Shown in pieces: positions 23,252-32,578 of a stretch of DNA of 64,000 bases. The stretch comes from Paenibacillus sp. Soil522. GTDB lineage: Bacteria > Bacillota > Bacilli > Paenibacillales > Paenibacillaceae. Below the pieces are notes generated by a model. The model was given only the letters and a program-made list of their open reading frames with translations. It had not been told where the DNA came from and ran no database searches. Where the stretch lies: contig NZ_LMRV01000066.1 in assembly GCF_001428245.1 (NCBI RefSeq), positions 1 to 64,000 on the forward strand, read 5' to 3'. Position 1 is the first letter of the stretch, and every line of letters starts with the position of its first letter. The position numbers and the translations under genes were made by a program.

Positions 23252-25038
23252 CGAATCAGCTCCTCATCGCCATTAGGAGCGCTTGTCACCGATTCCCCCG
23301 CATTCTCCCCGCATGGCGAAAGCCTAATGTCGAACGTTTTATCGTATGGAGTCATCAGATTAACGATAAGCGTTTGACAGCCTTCAGGTACGCTTGCGTT
23401 CCGGAGCATTTTGACCCAATGCTCATGAGCACCGCCATCCAGCTCCATCCAATCACTGCCGGAAGCATAACGAACCGTTCCTTCCTTCCAGAAATGAGCA
23501 GCCTCCGCCAGGGTCAGGCCTTCTCCCGCAAATGTCCCTTCATTTCCAAAAACGAACGCGACCTGCGCCATCATCCCTTCAGGCTCCGAACAGCTGATCC
23601 GCAGCTGCCAGCCATGCTCGGTATCCGTCAATTGCGCCTCGACACGGTGATATTGCATATGAGTGGTTTCCCTCAGCTGATGCGGCAGCAAATACCATGG
23701 GCTTATCGATGACTGTGCCGTTTCCGGTAGATCCGCGGATGCTACTGGCCCGAAATATCCTTTGGACTCGGTTCCCGTCAACCGGTACCCCCGCTCATGT
23801 ACTTCCATCTGATTCATCTTCACGATGCCGGGCTCAAACGATGTTCCGATTTGTACGGCTAACAAGCGTGCCGCTCCATGCCGCAGCGCAAAGATCGAGT
23901 TCGCTTCGGTCATAACGGTCAAGCTTGTAGCCCCGTTTCTCTCGCGAGCAACGGGGGCGCCAAAATCAGGATGCAGCCTGCTATGATAGACCCTGCCGCC
24001 GTGTCCGGCCAAATCCATCATGTTTAAATAGCGTTCACGCGGAAAATCGCGATTGATAACAACCTTATATTTACTAGGCAATTCAGCCGGCCTTACCGTT
24101 TGCCATCGCAGCTCAGGCCGCAACAAATAACCTAATAATGCGTTATTTGGCAGCCAGCCGGGATGGTTAAGCGCTTGACCCGCGAGTTCTGCAATAGCCT
24201 CAAATAACGGATCCTGATCTTTATTCGCCATTAGCCTGCTAATGAGAAAATAACTCTCCAGCGTATAGCTGCTGCCATAATCCTGACGGCCTGAATAATC
24301 CGTAACGACTTCTCCGTTTGGATGAATCAGACATGACATCATCCTCAAATTGCGGCGGATTGGTTCGAGCAGCTCCGGCCGGTTCAAGAGCTCCGCTGTA
24401 TGGAACAGCATCACATCGCTGACCGCATTGTAAATGCCGTTGCTCCGCTCCGTCCATTCGCCATCCCCGGTACAGTCCATACCCTCTGCCAGCCATGCAT
24501 AAGCTCTCTCTCTCAGCTCTGTCTGTCCAGTCAGCTTATACATAGACCCGAGCGCCGCCGTAAGAACCCAGCGGTGATTCGGCGTATGGCAGCCTCCAGT
24601 CAACAGCGCGGGAATGGTCCGCTCCAGAAACTGCCTGATTTCGTCCAGCGAATGACGCAGCGGCTCCCATTGATGCGCGTGAAGCAGCTCATACACCTGC
24701 GCCAGCCCGACTACGACGAAGGCGGTATCCGGCGGCGAATGCATATTCGTCCATCCCGGCGAAATCGTTCCATCCTCATGCTGAAAGCGCAGCATAAACG
24801 CCGTTCCAAGCTCCAGCCGGGAGAGCAGCTCCTCATCATGATAATACTTCGAGTCCTTATTGATCAGAGCAGATGCCCAAAGTGCCATAACCATTGGAGA
24901 ACCGCCATGGCTAGGCCATGCGATGCCGTTCTCCGCATCGGTCACTCCCCCGTAATACCGGCTGTTTTTATCCAACACCTGCCGGTCAGCGCCCTCTTTT
25001 ACCCAATAATCGTTAATCGTTACGAGCTTTTCGTACAT
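23248..25038 (-). CDS. Putative (alpha/alpha)-barrel carbohydrate-active protein
   Basis: A 596-aa cytoplasmic protein with no signal peptide. The N-terminal 320 residues are rich in Trp/His and long helices (AWPSHGGSPMVMALWASALI, PPDTAFVVVGLAQVYELL, HTPNHRWVLTAALGSMYKLT), suggesting an (alpha/alpha) toroid. The C-terminal 270 residues are beta-rich. This two-part build resembles family-8-like or heparinase-II-like lyases and related hydrolases, but I cannot name a family. The start at 25038 follows GGGAAAGGA; an ATG at 25047 is too close. Placed between permease and GH105 genes, it probably processes the imported sugar. Confidence 0.7.
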   Translation of the reverse strand: MYEKLVTINDYWVKEGADRQVLDKNSRYYGGVTDAENGIAWPSHGGSPMVMALWASALINKDSKYYHDEELLSRLELGTAFMLRFQHEDGTISPGWTNMHSPPDTAFVVVGLAQVYELLHAHQWEPLRHSLDEIRQFLERTIPALLTGGCHTPNHRWVLTAALGSMYKLTGQTELRERAYAWLAEGMDCTGDGEWTERSNGIYNAVSDVMLFHTAELLNRPELLEPIRRNLRMMSCLIHPNGEVVTDYSGRQDYGSSYTLESYFLISRLMANKDQDPLFEAIAELAGQALNHPGWLPNNALLGYLLRPELRWQTVRPAELPSKYKVVINRDFPRERYLNMMDLAGHGGRVYHSRLHPDFGAPVARERNGATSLTVMTEANSIFALRHGAARLLAVQIGTSFEPGIVKMNQMEVHERGYRLTGTESKGYFGPVASADLPETAQSSISPWYLLPHQLRETTHMQYHRVEAQLTDTEHGWQLRISCSEPEGMMAQVAFVFGNEGTFAGEGLTLAEAAHFWKEGTVRYASGSDWMELDGGAHEHWVKMLRNASVPEGCQTLIVNLMTPYDKTFDIRLSPCGENAGESVTSAPNGDEELIR

Positions 25039-25084
25039 GCCCATCATCCTTTCCCTGACGTTTCAACGAACCGGTCACTTACCA

Positions 25085-25957
25085 CTACCCCTTCACCGCA
25101 CCAAGCATAACACCGCTTACAAAGTACTTTTGAAGCCACGGATAAACGATCAAAATCGGTACGGTTGCAAATATGACGCTCGCGGCCTTCAAGCTCTCCG
25201 GCACGACTGTAGCCATTTGCGCACCTTCCATCTGCATAAGCTCGCTGATCATATTGTTCTGAATAAGCTGATACAATTTAAGCTGCAGCGGGTAAAACTC
25301 GGGACTGGTAATGTACATAAGCGTGTCCGTAAAGCCGTTCCAGCGGCCCACCGCATAAAACAAGCTGAGCGTCGTAATGACGGGGAGCGACAACGGCAGC
25401 ATAATGCTGATCAGCGTGCGGAAATGACTGCTTCCATCGATTTCGGCCGATTCCTCGAGACTCTCGGGAATGTTGTTGAAAAACGAAATTAATATAATGA
25501 GATAAAAAGGATTGATCAGGCCAGGAAGCACGAGCGCCCAAATCGAATCCAGCAAATTCAAATTTAGAATTAAAATATATTCAGGGATAATGCCGCCGCT
25601 GAAAAACATTGTAATGACGACGATAAACATGACGCCTTTGCGGCCCTTCAGCTTCTTTTTGGACAAGGGATAGCCCATCGCGACTGTCATAGCCATGCAC
25701 ATCACCGTAAACAAGCCGGTAAGCATAACGGTGAAGCCAAGCGAACGAATCATCGCAGGATCGGAAAATACTTTATAATAAGCTTCGAAATTCAGCTCTA
25801 CCGGAAACAAGCTTACTTGCCCGGACAATATCGGCCTAACCGAGCTTAAAGAAATAGCCAATATATGAAGAAATGGAGCCAGACAAATCAGCGTGCAGAT
25901 GAATAAAATGATAAAGTTAATCGTGTCAAAAACGCGGTTTGCGGTTTGTTCTCTCAT
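25085..25957 (-). CDS. Carbohydrate ABC permease (LplC/YtcP-like)
   Basis: A 290-aa membrane protein starting MREQTANRVFDTINFI; ATG 25957 has AAGGAG eight bases upstream, and the frame open to 25990 lacks a site. Six helices are predicted. The cytoplasmic EAA loop is clear (EESAEIDGSSHFRTLISIMLP), as in MalG-type permeases, and the C-terminus ends ...QKYFVSGVMLGAVKG as in the LplC/YtcP family. It pairs with the permease at 26012 and lies 54 bases downstream of it. No ATPase is encoded here, so a shared MsmX-type ATPase is expected to energise the importer. Confidence 0.92.
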   Translation of the reverse strand: MREQTANRVFDTINFIILFICTLICLAPFLHILAISLSSVRPILSGQVSLFPVELNFEAYYKVFSDPAMIRSLGFTVMLTGLFTVMCMAMTVAMGYPLSKKKLKGRKGVMFIVVITMFFSGGIIPEYILILNLNLLDSIWALVLPGLINPFYLIILISFFNNIPESLEESAEIDGSSHFRTLISIMLPLSLPVITTLSLFYAVGRWNGFTDTLMYITSPEFYPLQLKLYQLIQNNMISELMQMEGAQMATVVPESLKAASVIFATVPILIVYPWLQKYFVSGVMLGAVKG

Positions 25958-26011
25958 AAAGTCCGCTCCTTTCAAATAGTCGCGATCCATAAAATCATCC
26001 TCTTGGAGCCT

Positions 26012-26914
26012 TTACAGGATGCTCTCATCCGTCAGCTTTTTGGAGGTGTAATTCGCTCCGAGCACAAATACGAGCCCAACGACTGCCTGGAACAAGCCGA
26101 CCACTGTCGCCAGCGTATACTGACCGGATTGAATTCCGGTGCGGTAGACGAAGGTGCTGAGTACGTCTGCATATTCTCTAACCGCCAAATTGCCGATTAT
26201 ATACGGTCTCTCGAATCCGATCGAGATCATATGACCAAGATTGATGATCAACAGAACGATGATGGTAGGCTTAAGGCCCGGCAGCGTAATATGCCAAATT
26301 CGTTTCAGCCTTCCTGCGCCATCTATATCGGCAGCTTCGAACAGTTCCTTGTTAATGCCGGTAAGCGCAGCCAAATAAATGATCGTCCCCCAGCCCGCGC
26401 TTTGCCAAACGCCGACAAGCAGATAAGTGATGAGCCAGTCACTTTTATCCGTCAAGAAGGGAACCGCTTCAAAGCCGAAGGAAGTCAATACGTTATTGAC
26501 CATACCGGACTGCGTGCCAAATACTTGATAAACGATACCGCCAATGATAACCCAAGAAATAAAGTGCGGAATATAAAGAATCGTTTGCGACAGCTTCTTA
26601 AACCAAAGCGTCTTCATCTCGAACAGCATAATGGCCAAAATAAGCGGCGCCGGAAAAGATACGAGCAAATCAAGAAAATTGAGCATCAGCGTATTTCTGA
26701 GCGTTACATAAAAATCACGCATTCCGAAAACTTCTTTAAAAGCCTCAAAGCCAATCCATTCGCTTCCGTTAATGCCCTGAAAAAAGTTGAAATCCTTGAA
26801 AGCGATCTGGATGCCGTACATGGGACCATATTTAAATATGATGAAATAAGTTAGCGGCAAAACAAGCAGCGCATACAGCTGCCAATACCGGCGGAAATAA
26901 GTGGTCATGCTCAC
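26012..26914 (-). CDS. Carbohydrate ABC permease (LplB/YteP-like)
   Basis: A 300-aa MalF-type permease with six helices. The N-terminus (FRRYWQLYALLVLPLTYFII FKYGPMYG) and the EAA loop (FEAADIDGAGRLKRIWHITL) match LplB/YteP proteins, which import complex oligosaccharides in Bacillus and Paenibacillus. The start is GTG at 26914, with GGAGG eight bases upstream; an ATG six bases later is too distant from the site. It follows the solute-binding protein gene by 86 bases. Substrate is inferred from the downstream GH105 gene as an unsaturated uronate-containing oligosaccharide. Confidence 0.92.
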   Translation of the reverse strand: MSMTTYFRRYWQLYALLVLPLTYFIIFKYGPMYGIQIAFKDFNFFQGINGSEWIGFEAFKEVFGMRDFYVTLRNTLMLNFLDLLVSFPAPLILAIMLFEMKTLWFKKLSQTILYIPHFISWVIIGGIVYQVFGTQSGMVNNVLTSFGFEAVPFLTDKSDWLITYLLVGVWQSAGWGTIIYLAALTGINKELFEAADIDGAGRLKRIWHITLPGLKPTIIVLLIINLGHMISIGFERPYIIGNLAVREYADVLSTFVYRTGIQSGQYTLATVVGLFQAVVGLVFVLGANYTSKKLTDESIL

Positions 26915-27000
26915 AGCGGTCGCCTCCTTTTCGCGATCGGTCCATGCGCCGGGACGGGGCTGAGCCGCGTCCCCTGCGCACTCGCCGAGCTACATGCGCT

Positions 27001-28626
27001 TTATTTCGATTGCATCTCTTTATAAACGGCCGTGCGTTCATCCAAAATCGCTTGGCCGCCGCTTGCCATATAATCCTTCAGCATCGATTCATAGACGCTT
27101 TCGAACTGATCCGGCTTCGCCATCGTCGTCTTTACGATAATTTCATTAAACTTGTCGAGCAGTGTTGTTCCATATTTCGTTTGCGCTTCGATCGGTTTGT
27201 CCATAAGAACCAAAGGAATCGTATCCGCATTCGCAATTTCCTGTGCAACGGCGACTTGCTCTTGGAATTTCTTCGGCATTTGGAGCGCTCTAGCCTTCAG
27301 ATTTTTTTCCATGCTTTCAAGCTGCTTGCCGTTAGAAATAATCGCCATGTCACCGACGTTATACATCCGGTTTAATGCTTCTTCGGATTGATTTTCAACG
27401 GTAACCGGAATTCCATCCACCAGTGTATAGTTTTCGTTCTCGATACCGTTTTGGATGCGGAACAGATTGTCACCCGACGTCATCCAATCCAGATATTTAA
27501 CCGCTTCTACAGCCCGCTGGCTCGATTTAGGAATCATAATATACAGACCATTCGGGGCATATTTCGGCTTTGCATGCTTGCCCTCTTCGTTCGTGTATAC
27601 ATCAACCGCAGCAATTTCGGCCCCCTGTACATTCTTTTGCAGCAAATTATACGTACCGTTCTCATAGTAAATGTTGATATCATCTTCACTGAAAAATCCG
27701 ACTTTACCTGTCGAAATATCTTCCCCAAATTTTTTCTTATCTTTATCAAGCCCAAAATCCTTATTGATCAAGCCTTCATTATAGAGTTTGTTCATGAATT
27801 GGAGCGCGTCCTTGAAGCCCGGCAGCAGTACAGGATAATCATTCGAGCCAAGCTGCTGCGTAAGTGTATATTGCTCTTCCTCCGACATCGGCTTAATAAA
27901 CGACCAGAGTAACGGCTCGTATTGCGCCGAAGCGATTGTCATACCGAGCGGAATTACTTGGCCGCCCGTTGCGCCCGGATCCTTCTCTTTAAACGCCTTC
28001 AACGTTTCATATAGCTCAGATGTTGTTTGCGGCACCGGCATATTCAGCTTATTCAGCCAATCCTGACGAATAAAGGAAGCGTATTTACCAATATTCGAGC
28101 GTTTGGCCGGAATCGCGAACTGCGTGCCTTCGAACTTCCCGTAGCTCAGCACATCTTCTCCCAAAAATGCTTTCAAATTCGGTCCGTATTGATCAAGCAG
28201 CGGTCCAAGATCAGTTAGACCTCCCTGCTTCGCATACCGGTTAAACGTGTTTGGGTCGTACGTAAAGACGATATCCGGCACGCTGCTTCCGCTTGCCATC
28301 AGTACGTTAAGCTTCTCGACTTCCTCGGAACGGGGTACTGGAACATACTCGACATTTACGTTATTCGGTGCGCCGAAATTTTCCTGAATCCACTTTGACC
28401 AATAATTATCCGTAATCGTATAGCCTGCCGGGGAATTGCCCCGGTCGAATACTTCAACCTTAAGTGTAACCGGCTTCGCTGAAGCCCCGCCGCCATTCGT
28501 GCCTTCAGCAGCATTTGGCGCAGATTTCGATGAACATGCGGAGAATAGCAGCGAGCACACAGCCATAAGCACCAGCACAGATGTTTTTGAAGCAATGAAC
28601 CGTTTTCTTTTCATGTTTCTAGTCAT
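27001..28626 (-). CDS. Sugar ABC solute-binding lipoprotein (LplA-like)
   Basis: A 541-aa extracellular lipoprotein. The signal peptide ends in the lipobox LLFSACSSK, so Cys becomes lipidated. The mature protein is a family-1 extracellular binding protein of the long LplA/YtcQ class (ADNP-like start KVEVFDRGNSPAGYTITDNYW; GYNTFNRYAKQ-type region TYDPNTFNRYAKQGGLTDLG; C-terminal ALNRMYNVGDM). It delivers oligosaccharide to the two permeases downstream. The ATG at 28626 has GGGG nine bases upstream; the frame open to 28674 is leader. A cre-like half site (TGTAAGCG) occurs about 65 bases before the start. Confidence 0.92.
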   Translation of the reverse strand: MTRNMKRKRFIASKTSVLVLMAVCSLLFSACSSKSAPNAAEGTNGGGASAKPVTLKVEVFDRGNSPAGYTITDNYWSKWIQENFGAPNNVNVEYVPVPRSEEVEKLNVLMASGSSVPDIVFTYDPNTFNRYAKQGGLTDLGPLLDQYGPNLKAFLGEDVLSYGKFEGTQFAIPAKRSNIGKYASFIRQDWLNKLNMPVPQTTSELYETLKAFKEKDPGATGGQVIPLGMTIASAQYEPLLWSFIKPMSEEEQYTLTQQLGSNDYPVLLPGFKDALQFMNKLYNEGLINKDFGLDKDKKKFGEDISTGKVGFFSEDDINIYYENGTYNLLQKNVQGAEIAAVDVYTNEEGKHAKPKYAPNGLYIMIPKSSQRAVEAVKYLDWMTSGDNLFRIQNGIENENYTLVDGIPVTVENQSEEALNRMYNVGDMAIISNGKQLESMEKNLKARALQMPKKFQEQVAVAQEIANADTIPLVLMDKPIEAQTKYGTTLLDKFNEIIVKTTMAKPDQFESVYESMLKDYMASGGQAILDERTAVYKEMQSK

Positions 28627-28845
28627 CGTTCCAACCCCTTTTTCGTATCGAGTGTTATTCCAGTCAGGTTGCACGACTCCTAATCAATAACGCTTACATT
28701 TCCGCCTGCTGCAACCCGAATCGGAATGACCAAAGTATGGCATACCGGCAGATTCAGCTGCAATAAACTAGTTTCCAATCGATAAACCCGAGGTTCAATG
28801 TCCATAATTTGGATATATCAACCGTTATCGCATACTAAACATTTT

Positions 28846-31113
28846 TCAAAAAGTAGCGGAATGACGGGCTTTTCCCGGCTTCAGCTTGAGCTTTCTGTAA
28901 TCGCCTGGCGTTACTCCGATCACTCTCTTGAACACGCGGCCGAACGTAATCGAATTCGCATAGCCAACCTGAAGGGCAATGCTTTGTACGGAATCCTCGG
29001 ACTCCGCGAGCAGCCCCTCAGCATGTTCCATTCGCAGCTGCACGATGAAATCAACGAATTTCATATGGAACTCTTCTTTGAACAGGTAGCTTGCATATTT
29101 GCCCGAGATTTGAAAGCGATCGCTCAAATGCTTAAGAGATAAGTCCGGATTCACAAAATTTTCTTCGATATATGATTTCATTTCGGTAATCATCGCCCGA
29201 TGGTTTTTGGTTTCGCAATAGGCGACGTAATGACGATACATTTCGGTTAAATACTCGAAAAAAAGTACGCGAAGCTGATCCAGCGAGATCGTTTCCTCCA
29301 CCGTTTGCTTCCAGAGCCCGGCCTTTTCCCCTTTAAAATGCTCTTGCAGGTCATCCGAGATGTTGCCAAGCTCGCTGCCCAGCATGTCCATCATCGTTTG
29401 CAGCAGCATCCGAATATCTTCGTCCTTTAGGCAATCCGATGCCAAAGATTCGAATATATTGTCCAAATATACGCGCCATTCGCCCGTCGACAGGCGGAAC
29501 TCTCTGACCAGATCAGCAGCCATCTGCAAATACTTATACGATCTCCGCCTAGTATCTCCCGGCAAATCATCGCTCATAATGACGATTTCTATCCCGAGCG
29601 ACAGTTTATGCTGCATCGCCTCGGCCGCCGCCTTAAAGGACATTGCTATCATCCCCCAGCCCTTGACTACCGGCCCTATTCCAAACGTTAATGACATGCG
29701 GAGATTTTCAGACACCCATGCGCCGCCTTTTTCTGCAAACTGGCGAATGTTATCCTTCGGAGCTTGCTCCTCCCCGCTTATCCCGATAATGATGCCCATT
29801 CTGCTCTCGCCGACCCATTCCGCCCAAGCATGCATCCCATCGTCCCGTGCCAGCTCCTGCAGTACGTTCGTTAAAGCAAATTTAAGCGTATTTTGATCGT
29901 GTACGGAGAAGCCGCTCCGGAAATGACCGTAATGACCAATCTCTACTATCATAAAAGCAAATAGATCAAACGTATTTACTTCCGGAAGCAGCTTCAATTT
30001 CAGCAGGCGTTCTTCCACATGCTGATGCCCTTCTCCTTGCATGATTTCAAAAAACAGCTGTTTCCTGCCCACCAGCAAATTTTCGCGCTGCTCCTTTTCG
30101 TAATCCTCCGTTTGTTGAATCAAATTTTCCAGCGTCCGGTCGATTAAAGACAGCTCATCCATCTTCATTCCGAAGCCGTCGCTCCGCAGTTGAATCGATT
30201 CTATGCGGTTCATCATGACCCGGATCGGCTTGTAATTTTTTCTCGTGATGTAGATGATGTAAAAAATGGCAAATATGACAGTTAATAGACCGATTCCAAT
30301 CCAAACATACGATATAACCGAAACCCATAAAAACAGCTGCCCCGCAGCGATGCCGCTTTCAAAAGTCCATCCCAGCATATCTGAGTTCATCCTGTTGAGC
30401 ACTTTTCCCGTTTCTTGATCTTCACCGCTCTGGATGGAGGGCAGCGTCGAGAAAACCAGTTGACCTGCCTCATCACGAATCGTAAGAAACGTCACCTTAT
30501 CATTATTCATCGAACGAATCATCCGCTCGACGGCATACATATTTACATTAATAACGACAAACCCTTCCGTTCCAAATGGGAGCGGCTGTCTTTTGTACAT
30601 CGAAATAACCTGTCTATCATCCTCCGTACTCATCTCATGAAAGGGACGAATCGACGACCAGCCTTGATATTCGGGACTAGCGAGCGCCTGTTCGATAAAG
30701 CCTTTATCCGCAAAATCATCCCATTTCACTAGTCCGCTGCGCGTAAGCACCTGCTTGTCCTCAAGGCGGTAAACGTATATGGAATCGATCAAGCTATCGT
30801 TCGCAATCAACTCCCGCATGCTGTCAACCACCCCGAAGATAGCCTCGCGATTTTCCTGCGTCCGCTCTACGTTAAGGAACTCACGGTACTGATCGTTTTT
30901 TTCCAGTTCCTCTAGAAGATTTGTCTCGATTCCCCTTAACGAACGCGACACAGTATCCATAATATAGCCGGTTGAAATCCGATCCGCCTTCACCGTTTCC
31001 TTATGAGAGATTTCATTAACCATAATAAAGGTCATGAATATTAGAATCGTTACCGTAAACAAAAAAATCGGAAAATAGGAAAGCAGCATCCGGCGGTACC
31101 AGTTCTTCTGCAA
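28846..31113 (-). CDS. Membrane-anchored AraC-family regulator (YesN-like)
   Basis: A 755-aa regulator combining sensing and DNA binding in one chain. A membrane helix (about residues 12-30) is followed by an extracellular Cache-like domain (to about 270), a second helix (VSVISYVWIGIGLLTVIFAIF), a long coiled cytoplasmic linker, and a C-terminal AraC domain with two helix-turn-helix motifs (LSLKHLSDRFQISGKYASYLF and SIALQVGYANSITFGRVFKR). Such proteins activate adjacent LplABC loci in Paenibacillus. The start is TTG 31113, with GGAG eight bases upstream. No separate kinase gene is present. Confidence 0.88.
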   Translation of the reverse strand: MQKNWYRRMLLSYFPIFLFTVTILIFMTFIMVNEISHKETVKADRISTGYIMDTVSRSLRGIETNLLEELEKNDQYREFLNVERTQENREAIFGVVDSMRELIANDSLIDSIYVYRLEDKQVLTRSGLVKWDDFADKGFIEQALASPEYQGWSSIRPFHEMSTEDDRQVISMYKRQPLPFGTEGFVVINVNMYAVERMIRSMNNDKVTFLTIRDEAGQLVFSTLPSIQSGEDQETGKVLNRMNSDMLGWTFESGIAAGQLFLWVSVISYVWIGIGLLTVIFAIFYIIYITRKNYKPIRVMMNRIESIQLRSDGFGMKMDELSLIDRTLENLIQQTEDYEKEQRENLLVGRKQLFFEIMQGEGHQHVEERLLKLKLLPEVNTFDLFAFMIVEIGHYGHFRSGFSVHDQNTLKFALTNVLQELARDDGMHAWAEWVGESRMGIIIGISGEEQAPKDNIRQFAEKGGAWVSENLRMSLTFGIGPVVKGWGMIAMSFKAAAEAMQHKLSLGIEIVIMSDDLPGDTRRRSYKYLQMAADLVREFRLSTGEWRVYLDNIFESLASDCLKDEDIRMLLQTMMDMLGSELGNISDDLQEHFKGEKAGLWKQTVEETISLDQLRVLFFEYLTEMYRHYVAYCETKNHRAMITEMKSYIEENFVNPDLSLKHLSDRFQISGKYASYLFKEEFHMKFVDFIVQLRMEHAEGLLAESEDSVQSIALQVGYANSITFGRVFKRVIGVTPGDYRKLKLKPGKARHSATF

Positions 31114-31199
31114 ATGAACCACTCCTTTTTCTATATCAAACAAATGATTATTAAGTTATAAATGGATATAAATGAATAAAAAAGTTAATCGCTAACCAC

Positions 31200-31213
31200 G
31201 GTAAGCGCTTTCG
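31200..31213 (-). promoter_or_regulatory. Candidate CcpA (cre) site
   Basis: On the minus strand CGAAAGCGCTTACC, matching 12 of 14 positions of the usual TGAAAGCGCTTACA-type cre sequence, about 90 bases upstream of the AraC-type regulator. Catabolite control of a sugar-use locus would make sense. Confidence 0.4.
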
Positions 31214-31274
31214 TTAATAATTCTAAAAGATAAACAGCAGCAATTCAATGCAAGAAAATGGCAGGGTAAAAAAC

Positions 31275-31335
31275 AAAAAGATCCTCCCCCGCTCAATCTG
31301 CCGCATGCGTACAGATTATGGCAAAGTAAGGATCT
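31275..31335 (-). terminator. Terminator of the gene at 31365
   Basis: AGATCCT pairs with AGGATCT; inside it AATCTG pairs with CAGATT. The minus-strand side runs into CTTTTTG. It separates this gene from the regulator locus. Confidence 0.75.
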
Positions 31336-31364
31336 CATTCAAGCTATTATGCCGCTAAAGTTGG

Positions 31365-31853
31365 TTAAACCTGCTTATTAAACCAGTTATAAAAGTATTG
31401 ATTAATATATTGTCCGGCTAGCATATAAGGCACCGTTTCTTCCTCTACAAAATTTCCCCTGCCCCTAATGCTAAAATAAAGCCACAGCGCAATCCCTTCG
31501 GAAAATGACTCAGGATGATAAGCCTCTCCATTCAAGAGTCCCGAAATCGTACCCATACAATCCTCAATCGCGGCTTCGCCTTCAGGATGATACGCTTTTA
31601 GCTTTATTTTCAAATAGGAATAAATATAAGGAAACTCCTTGCTGCCGGCTAATTTGGAGCTATAGAGCGCAGTCGAAATGGATGCTGCCATAATACCCGT
31701 TTTCCACTGCTCTGCTTTATCCTTTAATGAAACATCGTCCTTAAACCTTTCCTGCAGGTCATTATGCAGCGTATCCTTCAACGAGAACACCTCTGCATAT
31801 AACCGGCGTGAGCTTTGCTTGAGCGAAGACTCCTCATTCTTGTGCTGATTCAT
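31365..31853 (-). CDS. Conserved helical hypothetical protein
   Basis: A 162-aa soluble protein without signal peptide. It is mostly helical: a charged N-terminus (MNQHKNEESSLKQSSRRLYA) is followed by helices around LKDKAEQWKTGIMAASISTAL, PYIYSYLKIKLKAYHPEGEA and MLAGQYINQYFYNWF. I do not recognise a family and see no catalytic motif. The ribosome site is weak (AGGCGG). It lies between two independent terminators and so is its own unit. A cytoplasmic structural or regulatory protein is all that can be said. Confidence 0.75.
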   Translation of the reverse strand: MNQHKNEESSLKQSSRRLYAEVFSLKDTLHNDLQERFKDDVSLKDKAEQWKTGIMAASISTALYSSKLAGSKEFPYIYSYLKIKLKAYHPEGEAAIEDCMGTISGLLNGEAYHPESFSEGIALWLYFSIRGRGNFVEEETVPYMLAGQYINQYFYNWFNKQV

Positions 31854-31950
31854 TCAACCGCCTACTTCCCCTATTTGCTGAGGTTCGCGTTACAGCTTAT
31901 AGTTTACTGCATATAAATTGCAGAATGCAAAAAACTTTTCTTAAACGCAC

Positions 31951-31985
31951 AAAAAAAGCCCGTTGCGATAAATCGCAGCAGGCTT
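31951..31985 (-). terminator. Terminator of the RDD gene
   Basis: AAGCCTGCTGCGAT pairs with ATCGCAACGGGCTT (one mismatch, plus-strand coordinates), with seven T on the minus-strand side, ten bases after the RDD stop. Confidence 0.88.
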
Positions 31986-31995
31986 CTTTCTCATC

Positions 31996-32391
31996 CTATT
32001 TGACATGCACAACTTCGGTTCCCGCGATAAAATCATGAATGGCCCGTTTATCCTCGCGTAATCCAACCATAAATGCGCTGACGATGGCCGCTATCCCCAA
32101 AGTTAATACATAGACAAGCCCGCCGACAACATTACGCAATAGCATGGTACCTATTCCAGGGGACGAACCGTCAAGCTTTCTAATCTGAATACTGCAAATC
32201 CGTTTGCCGATTGTGTAGCCGTTCCAAAATACCGGAAGCAATAACGAATAGAGGAATGAAATCACATCCGTAAAAAATTCTTTCCCCTCAAGCCCTCCTG
32301 AAATTAACCAAGAAATAAGAAATAACGGAATTCCAACAATTAAACCATCCAATAAAGAAGCTCCTAATCGAATCCAAAATCCTGCGTTCAT
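31996..32391 (-). CDS. RDD-family membrane protein
   Basis: A 131-aa membrane protein starting MNAGFWIRLGASLLDGLIVG; ATG 32391 has GGAGG eight bases upstream. The Arg-Leu..Asp pattern in the first helix (FWIRLGASLLDGLIVGIPLF) gives the RDD family its name, and the second conserved block is FWNGYTIGKRICSIQIRKLD followed by LRNVVGGLVYVL. A final DKRAIHDFIAGTEVV completes the domain. RDD proteins have been linked to ion exchange or stress tolerance in single cases; the role here is unknown. Confidence 0.9.
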   Translation of the reverse strand: MNAGFWIRLGASLLDGLIVGIPLFLISWLISGGLEGKEFFTDVISFLYSLLLPVFWNGYTIGKRICSIQIRKLDGSSPGIGTMLLRNVVGGLVYVLTLGIAAIVSAFMVGLREDKRAIHDFIAGTEVVHVK

Positions 32392-32578
32392 ATAAAATCC
32401 CTCCAAGATTGCTTTAATATTGTTGCTTAATGCGCGATGTTAACCAATAAAGCGGTTTTCGCTCATCGAATAAGATGTATGCGATACAGGGATAGATATA
32501 TGACAGAATAAATTAACTTTCAAATTGAGATACTACTGACTGCCATAACTATTCTCATTAAAGGTGGTTTCTCAACAC

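Noticed and set aside
24400..25110. 236-codon plus-strand open frame
   Set aside because: Antisense to the 596-aa protein gene; Arg/His/Pro-rich shadow with no start site.
25946..26854. 302-codon plus-strand open frame opposite the permease genes
   Set aside because: Antisense to a well-supported permease with EAA loop; no independent evidence.
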